From assembly GCA_903813345.2 (NCBI GenBank), contig CAIIXF020000006.1:33517524-33581523 (forward strand): DNA of 64,000 nt, written 5' to 3'. The DNA is from Owenia fusiformis. Lineage: Eukaryota; Annelida; Polychaeta; Sabellida; Oweniidae. A program made the translations under genes and the position numbers. Under the pieces are notes generated by a model. The model had not been told where the DNA came from. It did no database searches and was given only the letters and a program-made list of their open reading frames with translations. Positions 1 to 13,200 of this stretch are shown one piece after another (position 1 is the stretch's first letter; each line of letters begins with the position of its first letter).

Positions 1-2790
1 TCTCGAGATTTAGTACAGTACATGTATATGATTTGAGTATATTCTAATTGTCATTTTTGTAGAGGCAGTCAGTTGTATTATTGATTCAGTAGTGTAGATA
101 GGTTCAAAGTAATTCTGTTATTTACATATTTATCAAATATTGGATTGATCCATACTTATATTATTTTATCAGATTGAATTAAATGAGTTGACATTTTTTT
201 ACAGCTTACGCTATAACACATTGGCATTTATTGATATTTTTGTAATGTTTTAAATGTAATGTACAATGTTAGCCTTACTCCCTTTGGGACATCCTTGTTT
301 TTGATGTATAGCTCCTTATGAATGTTTCTATTAATTTGTATGATATACGAAAGTAAAGATTTACATTAACTAGAATCATGAAATAATATTGTGCATTATA
401 ACTGTCAAGAACTTTGTCAATATATATAAGTGACAGTTATCAAAAGCTAGGTTTTGTATTTCATTTTTGGACGAAATCTAACTTCATCAACATATAATTA
501 TATGATTAGCATTCTTTGGTTCTCCTTATCTCTTGGCATATTTATTTGTTAGTTCAAGTCTAAAAGTTTAATTTATCATATTTTTCACACAGAGGAGGGA
601 TTTAAATTGTAGATGCAATTCCATGTCTTTATTTCTGAATGAAGTATATAAAATTCTAATATTTTTATCATATTATTTTGATTAATTGCCTTACATTTGC
701 ATTACAGTAACTTCTATGCCCCTCTTTTATTCTACAATAATTGTTGTTGCAAAAACTTGTTAAACTTGACCATCTTCCTCCAATGAGGATTGGCTCCCAG
801 CATCTAAACTCAATATTTTCCAACAATGAAAACCCCAAAATGTCACTGTTTTCTGAAATTATAACCGACTATAAATTCAGAATAAACAGTTTAAAAGATT
901 CGATCACTTGTGAGTTTTGGAATTTTTTGTTCGGAAATAAGACCAAAATTCACGATTCAAATGTTGAAGTGAACAAAATGGCGGCTGTTTGAATTCAAAT
1001 TTTGTATCACGACATAGGGACAGAATATCGATGTTGCACTCTGGGAGTCAATCCTCCTTGAGCTTAATCTATATTATTAAGCAATGATACTCTTCATATT
1101 TTGCACAAAGGAAGGGATGTAGTTCACAGTAACTTACACTGACTTCTGACCTGAATATCATTACGATCAGAATTTAAGGCAAATTTATTAAGATGAATTG
1201 AATCTATGATTTCATTTGTGGCGCTTTTCTCCATATTATAAAAAGTATATTTTATAGTTTTTATGCATCAATTTACATGTTGAGTATTGATGAGACAAGT
1301 TGGTGTTGTATTAACAGGCGGAAGTTTTTTAATAATCAGAATATGTGATAAAAAATGAATGTGGGACTTTAGACTCCACCAATACCAGATCTTAGGCTTT
1401 ACCAATTTGACATTTCAGACTCCACTAATAACAGAGAAAACCAAATAGAAATTAGAATATATAAAATAACGCAAATTCCTAAAAACCTAAACTTCTATGA
1501 AACCTAAACATCATAGCCATTTCTGTCATCAGAAAATTATTCAAACATTTTATTAACAATTGGAGAGACAAAAGTCAATTTTTATGTTTGGCACATTTTA
1601 TAATTATAAACAGAGGAATGTGTAAGGTATGTAGAAGAAGAAACACAGAAACACATTTACTTGTGTAGAATGAGAAAATTTATGGAGATTGATAAAGAAG
1701 TTCCAACTTTAAAAGCGTGACATATGTTATTGCAATAATGATTTTATTGAGAATTCTACTGAATGTACTTGATGACCAGAAGAGTCCTTAACAAAGGTCT
1801 ATAAATCTACTACTGTTCAACCTAAACCTGCCATCTGTAGTTAACACAACAAGGACCATTTAATGTTGCAGCGAAGAGTAGAGTGAAAATGTTAAAGGAA
1901 AATAAAAAAGTCAGAACTGTAATCTTTGCTTAGGTATGATATAAAATATACTGAATGAAGGGATATGAAATAATGACCGATTTTTATTAGAAAATTTCTC
2001 TCAATTCTTGATTTTTGCACCTTTAATATTCTGATATTAAGGAATTAAAACAGGTTCCATTAACATAGGAGGTAATATGATGCCTAATAATATAAAATCT
2101 ATTTATTAATATCTAGTGCCAAACACTTGCACATGAGATTTTATTTCTCTGTTTTCTTTGTGGTTGTATTCCAGTAAAACCTGTTGAATCTCAACACTAC
2201 TCAGATTGGTCAAAAGTGTTCAGATTAGCAGGTGTTCACATTTAAAGCTATCTTATGTTTTCATATATGAATGGGCCAGATTTCTAACCATACGACAACC
2301 CAATTTTTACCCGTAAAAATCTTTTATATATACATGTTCTCTCCTAACAAATAGCATAGATGAATTAAACAAATATCTTAAATCCTTGGCCCCTGAACTG
2401 TTTAATCAACAAATCTCTATCTTAAAGTTTTTAAGTATGACTTATATAATGTCTCAACTGAATTAAATTCCAAATTGTTGATAAGAAAAGCATCTTTTAT
2501 ACCCTTCGACTTCGCTTCTTAAAGCCCCCCTCGCATATGAACGAATCCACCAAACGCAGTCTTACAAATAGGACTTGAGTAAAATTCATTCTAATCAGTA
2601 TGTACGTTATACATTGTTGGGTGTTAGTATGTGTGAGTATCCCTACGGAAAGCTTTGGATGACTTCGGAAGCATTTGTGCAAAGATTTGCTTTGATTCAC
2701 ATTTTTACATTCCCAAATGCCAGAATTGACAATTTATCTAATTTGCAAGCAGGATACATCTTTTATTAATACCAATGCATAAATTCTCTC
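1..2790. other. left flank, no gene recognised
   Basis: AT-rich sequence with no convincing exon. The short open frames have no recognisable domain or splice context. Around 1615-1720 one frame reads like the Cys/His tail seen at the C-terminus of LINE proteins (ETQKHIYLC), but it is too short and broken to call. The motif at 2176-2240 (CAGTAAAACCTGTT, then TCAGATTAGCAGGTGTTCA) recurs near 37735 and resembles the end of a small DNA transposon. The betaglycan signal-peptide exon was looked for here and not found. Confidence 0.5.
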
Positions 2791-3072
2791 CCTATATGAT
2801 TGAACTGCACCCCTGAATTTTATTGGCTGTGTTTAAAATGTGACCTTTGAAAAGACCCAATTTATGCTATTTTATTCCTATATGATTGAATTATAACGGG
2901 CAATTATAACATGTGACCTATGAAAAGACCCAATTTATGCTATTTTATCCCTATATGATTGAACTATAACATGTGACCTATGAAAAGACCCAATTTATGC
3001 TATTTTATCCCTATATGATTGAACTATAACATGTGACCTATGAAAAGACCCAATTTATGCTATTTTATCCCT
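2791..3072. repeat. tandem repeat, ~60-bp unit, 4 copies
   Basis: The unit begins CCTATATGATTGAA and ends at GCTATTTTATCC. The last two copies are exactly 60 bp and almost identical. The first two carry extra sequence and have diverged. No coding potential is seen. Confidence 0.85.
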
Positions 3073-3311
3073 TTCAATATAAAATGCATCTTCTCCAATA
3101 CTTTGATTTTGCTACTAAAAGAGAGCTTTGATCTCACCTAACAAATCAGAATACTTGGGAGTATGGTTGATACAAATCCTGCTAACTAATCAAAATAGCT
3201 GCTTTTGGCCTTATTTTAATCTGATCATCATAATTTTTATTTCTCCTATTAGGGGCCTAATGTACTAGGCTGTTACATTTGAGGTACAGTATATAAAATG
3301 TTACTAATAAT

Positions 3312-3860
3312 CATGGCGTAGAATAATGGAAATAACGTCACAACGCATGCGCGTAAATCGACATTTCATGGTCCAAAGATTTCAATGGAGAGCAGTCTTC
3401 ATCAAAATTTAAAATCTTAATAACTTTTTAGCAAATAATTTATTTTCTTAGGATTCAACGGATCCTTGTTAGACCCAACGAAGTGTTCATTTTGATATAT
3501 GAAACAGCAAAATCCATCCACAGATCTTTCGGCCTTTTAATGATTTAATTTTCGGGATATTTTGCTAAAATCCCCCATTGGCCGCCATTATAGACTTTGA
3601 AAAAACCCAAATCCTCATCATTTCATATCATTCGTTAAGTGACCTAAACAACTCCAATCGCTTAGGATTCAACGGATTCTAAGAGATCAAAGCTAATACA
3701 ATATGTTGACAACCCCCGTTTCAATATTTGCCGCATAATCTTTCGGCCTTTTAGGTTATAAATTTGTCAATATTTTGATTTTCGACCATTAATGACGTAA
3801 TTGGATCCAAGATTCATTGTCCCGGGATTCATGACGCTATTTCCATTATTCTACGCCATG
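3312..3860. mobile_element. MITE-like DNA element with 29-bp terminal inverted repeats
   Basis: Positions 3312-3340 and 3832-3860 are inverted copies with one mismatch (CATGGCGTAGAATAATGG at the outer edge). The 549-bp interior has no open frame. It contains two diverged internal copies of a GGATTCAACGGAT...TTTCGGCCTTTTA module, so the element probably arose with an internal duplication. The target-site duplication is ambiguous because the termini are palindromic (CATG). A non-autonomous DNA transposon is the best reading. Confidence 0.8.
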
Positions 3861-4329
3861 GCCTAAAATCGTTGGTAATATTTGCCTTTCGCACATGATT
3901 TCTTTTCTAGTACATTTGTAATTTATTCATTTAACTTAACTTAAGGCCTTCGAAGGATTGGGACATCACTTAACCTTGGCTGATGTATTCCTTGATTCAT
4001 TTATTATATCCCATGATACACATTTCATTGATGCACATTTCAATTTTGATGCCACATCAACTTGTCAAGGTTTTATTGAAGGTTAAGATTGAAAGATAAG
4101 AGGAGTATTAAAACATTTGAACGTGTTTTTAAAAAAGTAAAAAATGAAGTCAAAGTAGAGATGTTAGAAATGTTATCTGTCATTGTTAGAATGCAAATAT
4201 AAGTCGTGAGAAATGTGACATCGCTGTCATTGTTAAAATGCAAATAGAAGAAGTCATGAGAAATATGACATCGCTATCTTTCATTGTTATAATGTTAATA
4301 CTAGTAAATTAAAATAAGTCTTAAATGTA

Positions 4330-5370
4330 CCAAGTACAGGTTGGTAAAAATGGCAACCTTGCATTTCCTCATATCTTTGTCATTTTAAGGAATTACACTC
4401 TGTTATTTGGCACATTTGTACAATGTACATCATTCAGATGTGGCCATCATCGCGCTGTAGGCAAATCTGCACAAGTTATCAATGACCCGACTGCATTCCT
4501 CAGCAGGCATGGCCTGAACGTCACCAATGATCTCCCTTTTTTAGGTCTGCAATTGTCCTGAGGTCATTCTTGTTCACTCTATTTTGATGTATTTCATACC
4601 TACTGAGGTTCTAGGTACATAACGAGCGGGAATATATACTGTATCTAGCCTAGGCCCGCTAGGCCCGGGGCGGGATGGATACACGCTGTATCCATCCCGG
4701 TCCCGCTCCTGAAATTTTTTTTCACAATTTTTTCAAATTTTTTTTCAAAATTTTTTTCAATTTTTTCCTTAATTTTTTTCACATTATTTTTCAAAAATTT
4801 TTTTTTCACATTTTTTTCAAATTTTATTTTTCAAAATATGAGTTATATGAGTTTGATAATCTCAGAAACTTAAAAAAACACTTTATAACACCAAGAAAAT
4901 GCGTATCTTAAGTATATTTTTGAATTTTGGAACTTTAAAAGGTATATGACGTACCTAGAACATCAGTAGGTATGAAATACATCTGTTATGTACGGTCGGT
5001 TTTGGATACAGGGTTTGTCCCTCGGGAAATATGTGTATATCCCTTGGTCCCTGCGGTCCCTCGGGATATACACATATTTCCCTTGGGATAAAACCTGTAT
5101 CCAAAACCTCCCAGTACATAACCCTTATATATCCTACGGGTAGAAGTCAGGTAAGGATATTTTGGACGATGTGTGCAGGTTTGCCTATAGCGCAATACTG
5201 GAGCATGTTGTTTAAAGTGCTGTAACATTGTGACTATCTGTCTGATGGTACTGGTCATGAAATATGGTGATGTACAGATGTGCCAAAAATCAAGGAGTTA
5301 TTTCTTAAAATGACAAAGATATGGTGAAAATAGCTACCGGGTTGTCATTTTTTTGCCACCCTGTATATGA
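4330..5370. mobile_element. composite foldback element
   Basis: About 1 kb in which the ends fold back. The outer left arm (~4335-4475) matches the inverse of ~5170-5368, sharing for example CATATCTTTGTCATTTTAAG and GGCAAACCTGCACA-like blocks, with a CAGGGTGGCAAAAA-type terminus. Inside it, 4586-4618 and 4951-4983 form a second 33-bp inverted pair with one mismatch around a T-rich stretch. A hairpin with perfect 20-bp arms (5024-5043 / 5063-5082) sits on the right. The short open frames here have no recognisable protein. This looks like nested foldback insertions. Confidence 0.7.
4984..5125. repeat. two-tier hairpin repeat, copy A
   Basis: The outer stem pairs 4986-5012 with ~5094-5121 (TTTTGGATACAGG / CCTGTATCCAAAA). 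The inner stem 5024-5043 / 5063-5082 is 20 bp and perfect. The architecture and outer-stem sequence are the same as at 61670-61850, but the inner-stem sequence differs while still pairing perfectly. Confidence 0.75.
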
Positions 5371-5600
5371 TAACCCAATGTTTTTTTCTTCCTGAAGATT
5401 ATACAGGTACCATTATACAATACAATACAGGTACCATTATACATACAATTTTACAATGCTGTAGATATCAAATAAATATTAAAAAGATACTGTTTTTCTA
5501 GCTTGATGAAAGATTTTATATATATATAGCTATAAATGATTATCTATATTGTAAGATATTCTTAAGAAAGTGTACATATTGTGGATTCAGCCAATTACTT

Positions 5601-6022
5601 AGATGTGAGTATGTAGTCACCAGTTTTGCCACCAGGTGGCTGATTCGGGGGGAATAACATGGCAGCTAGGGTATTAGAAAATTCCCTTAAACTTGAATAT
5701 TCATCAGTTTTAGTGGTTCACTTTTCATATTATCCTTATATATCTGATAGTTATGCAACTTAAAATATGTTCAGTTAAAGAAAATATTACCTGCCCAACA
5801 CAAGAAAAGATATTTCCATTTTTGTGATTTTACAACATGGGGCCTATGGGGAATCTCCCCAAACTAGAAGTCACTTTTTCAAAGAAAATTGAATTTTCAA
5901 TGTTGATAAACTCTTTTCAAAACTAACATTTTTAGATGTAATTTTACACGAAGATTCCAAATATGACATCAGTTTGACTGAATTTTTAATGACGTAAATC
6001 AAGATTATTTCTTCTCGCATCT
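5601..6022. mobile_element. MITE family 'AGATGCGAG', copy 1
   Basis: It starts AGATGTGAGTATGTAG and ends CTTCTCGCATCT, a terminal inverted repeat of about 12 bp. The ~420-bp body matches the element at 17403-18638, sharing CACCAGGTGGCT near the left end and GTAAATCAAGATT near the right end. A weaker partial relative of the right half lies at about 40556-40735. No open frame. Confidence 0.75.
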
Positions 6023-6342
6023 AGGATATTTGTTTTGCATCGTGTTCTTGCCTGTCTCCCTGGCTTGTAAGGTTGTCACCTTTGCAGTTCATGTTTTCAC
6101 ACTAGCTAGTTGCATTGTCACCCTAGCTATTCACATTAGTTAGACATGTTTTGATCTAGCTATACATGTTTTAACCTTAACTATTTATTTGTATTACCAT
6201 AGCTGTCTACATTTTCAATTTATTCTAGTTAGCACTTAAACTATATTCAAGTAATTAATTTGGCTGTTTATGTTAAATGGCCACAATAGTTATTCAAGTC
6301 ATCATCTTTATTATTTGGGTTATTATCTTAACCATTAAGATT

Positions 6343-6496
6343 ACTAATTACCACCTTAGCTATTCGAAATACTAATTACCACCTTAGCTATTCAAAATAC
6401 TAATTACCAACTTAGCTATTCAAAATACTAATTACCACCGTAGCTATTCAAAATACTAATTACCACCTTAGCTATTCAAAATACTAATTACCATCT
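6343..6496. repeat. tandem repeat, 28-bp unit, ~5 copies
   Basis: The unit contains ACTAATTACCACCTTAGCTA followed by TTCAAAAT. The copies are nearly identical. Degenerate relatives (ACC..TTAGC phrases) extend upstream to about 6060 and downstream to about 6560. Confidence 0.85.
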
Positions 6497-7274
6497 TGGC
6501 TTTTGAAGTTGCCATCTACGATATTTAAGTTACCAATTACAATCTTAGCCATACAAATAACCATTTTAACGAGCATTCCACTATTCTTTCCCTCTTTAGC
6601 TGTTGTAGCTGATCAGGAAGCATAAAAACAAGGTTCAGAGAGAAGGTCAATTAATATGATAGCAGGAATTTCAATTATTGAACCAAATGGCATGGTTTCT
6701 CATATTAACAAATCTAGTCAGTAGAGCCCTAGCATAATACACAGGGGTTTCATTTGAATCTCTAACAGGTAAAATGGATCAGAACAAAGGCCAACATTAT
6801 TAAAAGAATTATGATTTTAACATGGAAACAGTTGCAAATATTCCTCAAAACAAAAAGTGATTATGGTTAACAAAACCGGAAATGTCCTGTTGCTAATGAA
6901 ACCATTAATATATTACTGTTTTATTCCTCATATTCAAGAGAGTTTTGTTTTATAAATAATAAAAATACTACTTGCCTCAAGGCCCATGGTAATGATACAT
7001 ATATTAATAGAGCTGATCTTTTCATGCTTTCAACATTGAAACAGTTGGACCCATGAGAATTAGAAAATTATCTTGAACAAAGTTGAAAATCTTTTATATG
7101 TACAATCCAGTTGATATTCTTGAAAATAATGAATAAATTGATTAGTTTGACCAAACTCTTTATGATTTTCCCTGGCGTTTTGGCAGAAATGTTAACTCTT
7201 ATTAGATGATATACAAATGTTTCTGGTCTTGTCATTTTTCTGCAAATAAAATATGCTAATATAATATACAATAT

Positions 7275-7397
7275 ATAGAGATTATCCTATATGAGGTTAA
7301 GGATATTGGGATTATCCCGAGGCTAATATAATATATCTGAGGTCCCGGGGATAGATATATTATATTAGACAAGGGATATAGGATAATCTCTCTCTAT
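7275..7397. repeat. palindromic hairpin element
   Basis: The outer arms ATAGAGATTATCCTATAT and its inverse flank an inner perfect 16-bp stem (CTAATATAATATATCT / AGATATATTATATTAG) with a CCCGGGG-containing loop. The layout resembles the two-tier hairpins at 4984 and 61670, but the outer sequence is not the same. Confidence 0.6.
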
Positions 7398-7399
7398 AT

Positions 7400-10054
7400 A
7401 TACATGAAAATGTATACACCATGCAGATAGCAAGAATGCACTGAATCTAATAGCATTGATGTGTACACAATACTTGAGACCCTTGTTATATTAATTGCAC
7501 CCTCATTGCACTCAGTGATAGTCATATCCCTTACATAATCATTTCATGATCACAATCTGCTCTTTTTCTTTTTAAAATGAGGTAGGATTGTTCAGTAGTT
7601 GTGTTGTTGATGTCACATCTTTGCTCCTGCTTTTTTACAAGTATATGTATATAAAGTTTTTCTTTTTTTCGGTAGAGTATTTTTTAAAAATCAGGTATTG
7701 TACTGGTATTTCTATTATTGTAGCACTGCGCGCATCATGCATATTCCAGTAGATATAGTTCATCATGATTGAGGTCATAAAGCTGAAGTGGCATTGAGAG
7801 GAATTAACAAGGAATATAATTATATGGATGAATTCTCTATTCAAAATACAATGTGTACCAGTATATGTAAAAGCAAGAAAGTTGGAAAAACCTATTCAGA
7901 TATATTAAATAGATAATATAACATTAGTTATTGTTGTTTTGCAGATTTCTTGAAAATAAATTGCTCTGTCCTTTATTGTCATTTTTATATATAAGTTTCA
8001 TGTCTATTTCATTTACTTCGTACTTGTTTCTCTCTTTGTACCATAGTATGCTTTTAAATGTCAACCAGCCTTGTACTAGACTCACAGGTTGCAGTTTAAT
8101 ATGTACCAGATAACCTAACCTGGAAATGGTAATGAGGTTGATCATCAATTTCAAATAAATATTTACCTCATAAGTCATTGCCCTTTTTAATAGATTGATT
8201 ATTTTTTAAGAGAACAAAATGTAGATTATTACTAGTCATTGAGAATTTTTCATCATTGAGAAAAAAGGGTTTTGTCTTCACTTGATTTAAGTCTTCAATA
8301 AATGAATTAATATAAGATATCAGTATTTAAAAGATAATGCTTATACTTTAGAAATAATTTATGAAAGAAATTGATTGAGAAAATGTCTTCTCTGAAAAGT
8401 CATGGTTGGTTATCCTGTATTGGTAATTCTTTATTGAATAGTATATTTCATTTTTAACACACTGCACGTTTTTTATGCAGGATATTAGTTAGGAAAAACA
8501 TATTAGAAATAAATGAATTTCAAGATCCCAAAATTATAAAGTTAAATATTTTCTTGAAACCTACATTGAAATGTTAAAAATAAAAGGTTAACAAGGATTT
8601 AAAAATCGTAAGAGCAGCATAAAATAAATTAAGCAAATACTTCAGCCGCAAGTCACAACTATATATTAGAAGTTAGTTCATAATTTTGAAATGTATTGCA
8701 GTAGTAGATTTTTGAGCACATTCTGTACCTAAAAAGGATGTGATATTTAGGTTGTTGTCTAATAGATCTTCTAACTGAATTGATCCATTAGGGCCATTGT
8801 TTCTTCTGATTAGTGCTAATTAGATCCTTCTACATAATATCAATAACAGATCATGACTAGTCCATGCAATTACTCACTTTTCAAGGAATTTTTTTAGAAT
8901 ATGCACTTCATTTTTGTTTGCGTTGTTTCTATATTTTTGTGTTTACTTTTGATCTTTTGTCATTCCACACGTTTTACTTGTATTTTTCATTTTAAGGCTT
9001 GAGTTCCAGAATATTTTCCTTATGGGAATATCCGCATTTGTGATGTAAAAAGTAACATGTAATGGGAATATGTGGTTTAAATAGGATGCTTTTCTCTCAA
9101 TATTTATTAATAATCCGGTACAAAATGAGTGTTGTATAGAGCCCAGTATATCCCAAGGGTAATACTAGCCAATCCTACATGTCTAAAGTCAGATGGAAGT
9201 AGAAACATTCCGGAAATTAGGTAAACGAGTGAAATTAAATCTGTTGAATTTTAATGAAAGTGATGTTAGACATTAGGCATCTTTAGTTCTACTTTTTCTT
9301 ACTCAAGGATGAAACAGAAAGGTTACTCAAATGAGAAATCACTCAGGAGAGGTGTTACTCATGGTTGAAGTTACACAATAGCTCAGATTGGGTAATTTAT
9401 AATTTAAGAAATCAGGGAGAATTAATTTAAGGGAGACATACTCAACAGAAAAAGATATTTCATGGATATTATTAAAAGAAAAATGTCTGTAGGCTCTGAT
9501 TATTATTATGTTCTTGGAGTAGGCTTGGTTTAGTAAAATAGAACTTCCTTTTTGAATGCCTGCCCTTAACTTCAACAGGGAAAGTCAGCTTTAGAACTAA
9601 TGGGTACATTTAATTCTGAAACTGAGCATTTAGGAAGAATGATTCTGGACTCATATGGCCTGATAAATGATTCTAATGTGCCTAATTTTTGCAGTGTTCT
9701 TGATTGTAAATCAAGTTCATGATAGATTGAGGAGACCTTGTTCAATTCTATGTTTTATCAAGTCTACCATATTTTATATATACTATTTTCTTTTACTCAG
9801 CATTATCATCAGCCACACTGTACTCTGACTATTATAGATGATTTTGTAGTTTTAATGCTTTATAATATTGATCAGTCATACTATATCTACAATAAAACCG
9901 CTCCATCTAAATACCACTCAGTGTGAACACTTTTTATAGGTCCCTACTAAAATGTGAACATGCGCCATACTAAAAAGTCATGGTACATTCCATGTATTTC
10001 TACTTTTTCGAAACTTAGCACTTTAATTCATGGCATATTTCTATGTATTTCCAG
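7400..10054. other. gene-free stretch upstream of the first recognised betaglycan exon
   Basis: AT-rich, with no domain-bearing frame. Donor-like sites were checked for a signal-peptide exon ending in phase 1, and none has a hydrophobic N-terminal reading frame. The 5' end of the gene therefore probably lies further left. Confidence 0.5.
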
Positions 10055-10267
10055 TGATAGCAGATGTTCACTGTCATATGGAATCATATTTTTCATCACC
10101 GTTTGTGACAGCACAATACCAACAGGTTACCATGACAACAGGGTGCAGAAGTCGTGATGTCACATCTACCTCACAACAGGTTTACGTACTTCAACTTATC
10201 AGTGGGGGGCCTAGTCACGGTCACCATGGCGCTCAGGTTTCACTCAGTATTGCACCAATCAAATCGG
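10055..10267 (+). CDS. TGFBR3: betaglycan exon 1 of those found (orphan domain start)
   Basis: Acceptor TATGTATTTCCAG, donor GG|GTATGT; phase 1 in, phase 1 out. It encodes the mature N-terminus with cysteines in VHCHMES and TTGCRS and the strand QQVYVLQLISG, matching human EVHVLNL. A second AG at 10062-10063 in the same phase could move the start by 9 nt. Confidence 0.85.
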
Positions 10268-13200
10268 GTATGTAGATCTGATACTACCTTTACTTCAATT
10301 GCGACAAATTAAAAAAAGGGATATTAAGAAGGGTCATATGGCAGTACAAAGCCAGTTATTTCAGGTATTTGGTGAAAGCATGAGATTAGGCAACATATCC
10401 ATTCCATTCATCTTCCGAAACAAACGCCTAATATATTGTGGGTTAGATAATCAACTGCATATTACTGACATCACCTATATATAATATATCTTTATAAATG
10501 ATCTAACAATAGTTGCATATAAAACATACAATGATACAGCTGCATATATATCTCTACCCTTTGCTCATATCATTCTACCCTCTGATTATGTTGGATCATC
10601 TTACAGATGCTGGTAAAACCTTATTGATCTCAAATGAATCATTTTTGGATATGTTTATTATGTTATTGCATATGTATGCAAACAAATAGAGCAATTTTCA
10701 TGATTTTCTGACTACATATTTCACCTGAATAAAGCATAGATCATAATTTGAGTCAATAAATTAGGTTTGATTCTTGCAGAGTGACATTTCTACAGGTACA
10801 TTTACACTCATGCTGTGGTTATTATTGACAATAAGCTATGTGTCATTTGTAAATGAGCTAGATCGTGATGAAATAATGGATTCATTCCTCTGGGCCTCAG
10901 TTGAACGCATCAAGACACCTGAGCATAAATTAGAAGTGAATGAGTCAAGAATATTGATGCCAAATTCGTGAAAATTGGGAATAAAAATGTGTGTTGTCTT
11001 TATTGCTTTGAATAAATTTTTAGATTGGTAGAACATTTAAGGACTTAATAAATAAATTGTCTGGTTAGCAGTATAGTATCTAATCATTCCAAACTATCCC
11101 CGGCAACCTCAATCCATTGCTTATCATCTTTGGCCATCCCAATCTATAGCTGATCATCCCAAACTGTCCCATGCCATCCCAAACTATCCTTGATCTTCCC
11201 AAACTATCCTTGATCTTCCTCAACTATCCCTGATCATCCCAAACTACCCCTGATCTTCCTCAACTATCCTTGATCATCCCAAACTACCCCTGATCTTCCC
11301 AAACTACCCCTGATCTTCTTCAACTATCCCTGATCATCCCAAACTACCCCTGATCTTCCCAAATTACCACTGATCTTCCCAAACTACCCCCGATCTTCCT
11401 CAACTATCCTTGATCTTCCCAAACTACCCCTGCTCTTCCTCAACTATGCTTGATCTTCTCAAACTAGCCCTGATCTTCCCAAACTACCCCTGATCTTCCC
11501 AAACTACCCCTGATTTTCCCAAACTATCCCCGATATGTTACATTTTCAACGATATTTGGATGTAATTCATTGTTGATTTTAGTTCAGCCTCTGAAATTCC
11601 ATTCACCATTCATGGAACATCAAAATTCCTTTGTTATATAGTACACAACATGGAAACGCTAGCTGTGAAAAAATTGCTTTTGATCATTGGTCACCTTCAT
11701 TGGTTAGTTCTTTTCATTATGTGTAAAATTCTAAATTGTGTCCTCTTTTTTATTTAATTTCTCTGCCCTAAAAGAAAGCTTTATCTAGTAATTATTGCTA
11801 CAGGGTAAAATCAATTTATGTGGCAGTACAGTTGCAACTCTTGTAAGAACATTTATTTCTGTGATATGTTTAACTGTTTATACCTTCCAACACCCAACAA
11901 ATCTTTGCTTTAGCATACCTGCCCGAATTCTAGGATTAATACCTAAAGATCAGAGGAGGTTTTCAAATTTATTGACGTGAGTTTAACAAAATGAAAGATT
12001 TATTTCATCATCTGGTACCATTAACTGGCCAAGAATTTCCAGTTTTGTTAAACCCTATCTCAAAATGTTAATTTGGTGAGGATTTCTTTTCAAAATTTCT
12101 TTGATAAATTTGAATGTACTAAACTATTTTTTGCATTTTAGAACAATTGAAAGTTTTGACTTGAAGTTTCATTAGTTTATATTTACCAATCATTTAGTTT
12201 TTTACTGATTTTTTCTGAATGCAACTACTGTAGTTTCAAGATATTAATGTCTATCTGGACAAGATAATGCAAAAGAATGAGAAACATAGGAAATATTTGG
12301 GGTAAATCTTCAAAAATGAAAAAGGAAAGAAAAATATAGAATTTTTAGTGAAGGGCAATACATTGTGAGAAATGTTACACTTGTTTGTCTTGATTTCTAA
12401 ATAGTAATAAAATGCAGAGGATTTGACAAATGATGTGCAAATAAGATTTATTCTCAAAAAAGCTTGCTTTTAGCCATTTTATTATGCTTAAACTTTTAGT
12501 TCCGACTTTTATCTCATGCTAGATATATTATACCTATGCTCTTTAAGGGCCAGTTTCCTGTTGGTTTTTAATTAATTTAATAAAAACAAAGATTATGACC
12601 TTTAAAGAGCACTTTAATTAGAACATCAAAGGACTTGTTTTTAGTTAAGATGACCTCTATTAATATTTCCATTAGTATCTTAAGAATGTGATAAATAGTG
12701 ATATAATTTAGATCCGGGAGTTGAACTTTCATAACCTGAATATGAATGTCCTAAGGAATGTTAATCAAGCAACTGTTACGCATCCTTCTATTGTTGATAT
12801 AACAGGGTATGAAAATAGATAAGAGGGTTTGGCTCAGGACTATAGTCATAATAGGGAAGAAATATGAAGTTCCTGCATCAAGCCCATGAGTTGCCCCCCC
12901 CCCCCCCTTCGCTCTAACTACTGTAGTCTCCATTCAACTCGGTCTGCTTGCAGAATTATATATGAAAATATATAAACCGACCCCCCCCTTCGCTCTAACT
13001 ACTGTAGTCTCCATTCAACTCGGTCTGCTTGCAGAATTATATATGAAAATATATAAACCGACCAAAACAAGACAAAATACATATGTTTTCAAACTTTTCC
13101 AAAGCAGACATATTAATTTGAGAAAACATAATTTGAGAAAACATACTTTGATATGCCTTGATTTGATATTGCTCAAAGTTGCTATTTTCTAGTTTTGATT

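Noticed and set aside
4675-4911. Phe-rich 78-codon open frame
   Set aside because: Produced by an iterated T-rich tract inside a foldback element.
11571-11800. Second betaglycan exon candidate after a TTTTAG acceptor
   Set aside because: None of the frames aligns with the expected orphan-domain strand, whereas 22720-22823 matches it well and in phase.
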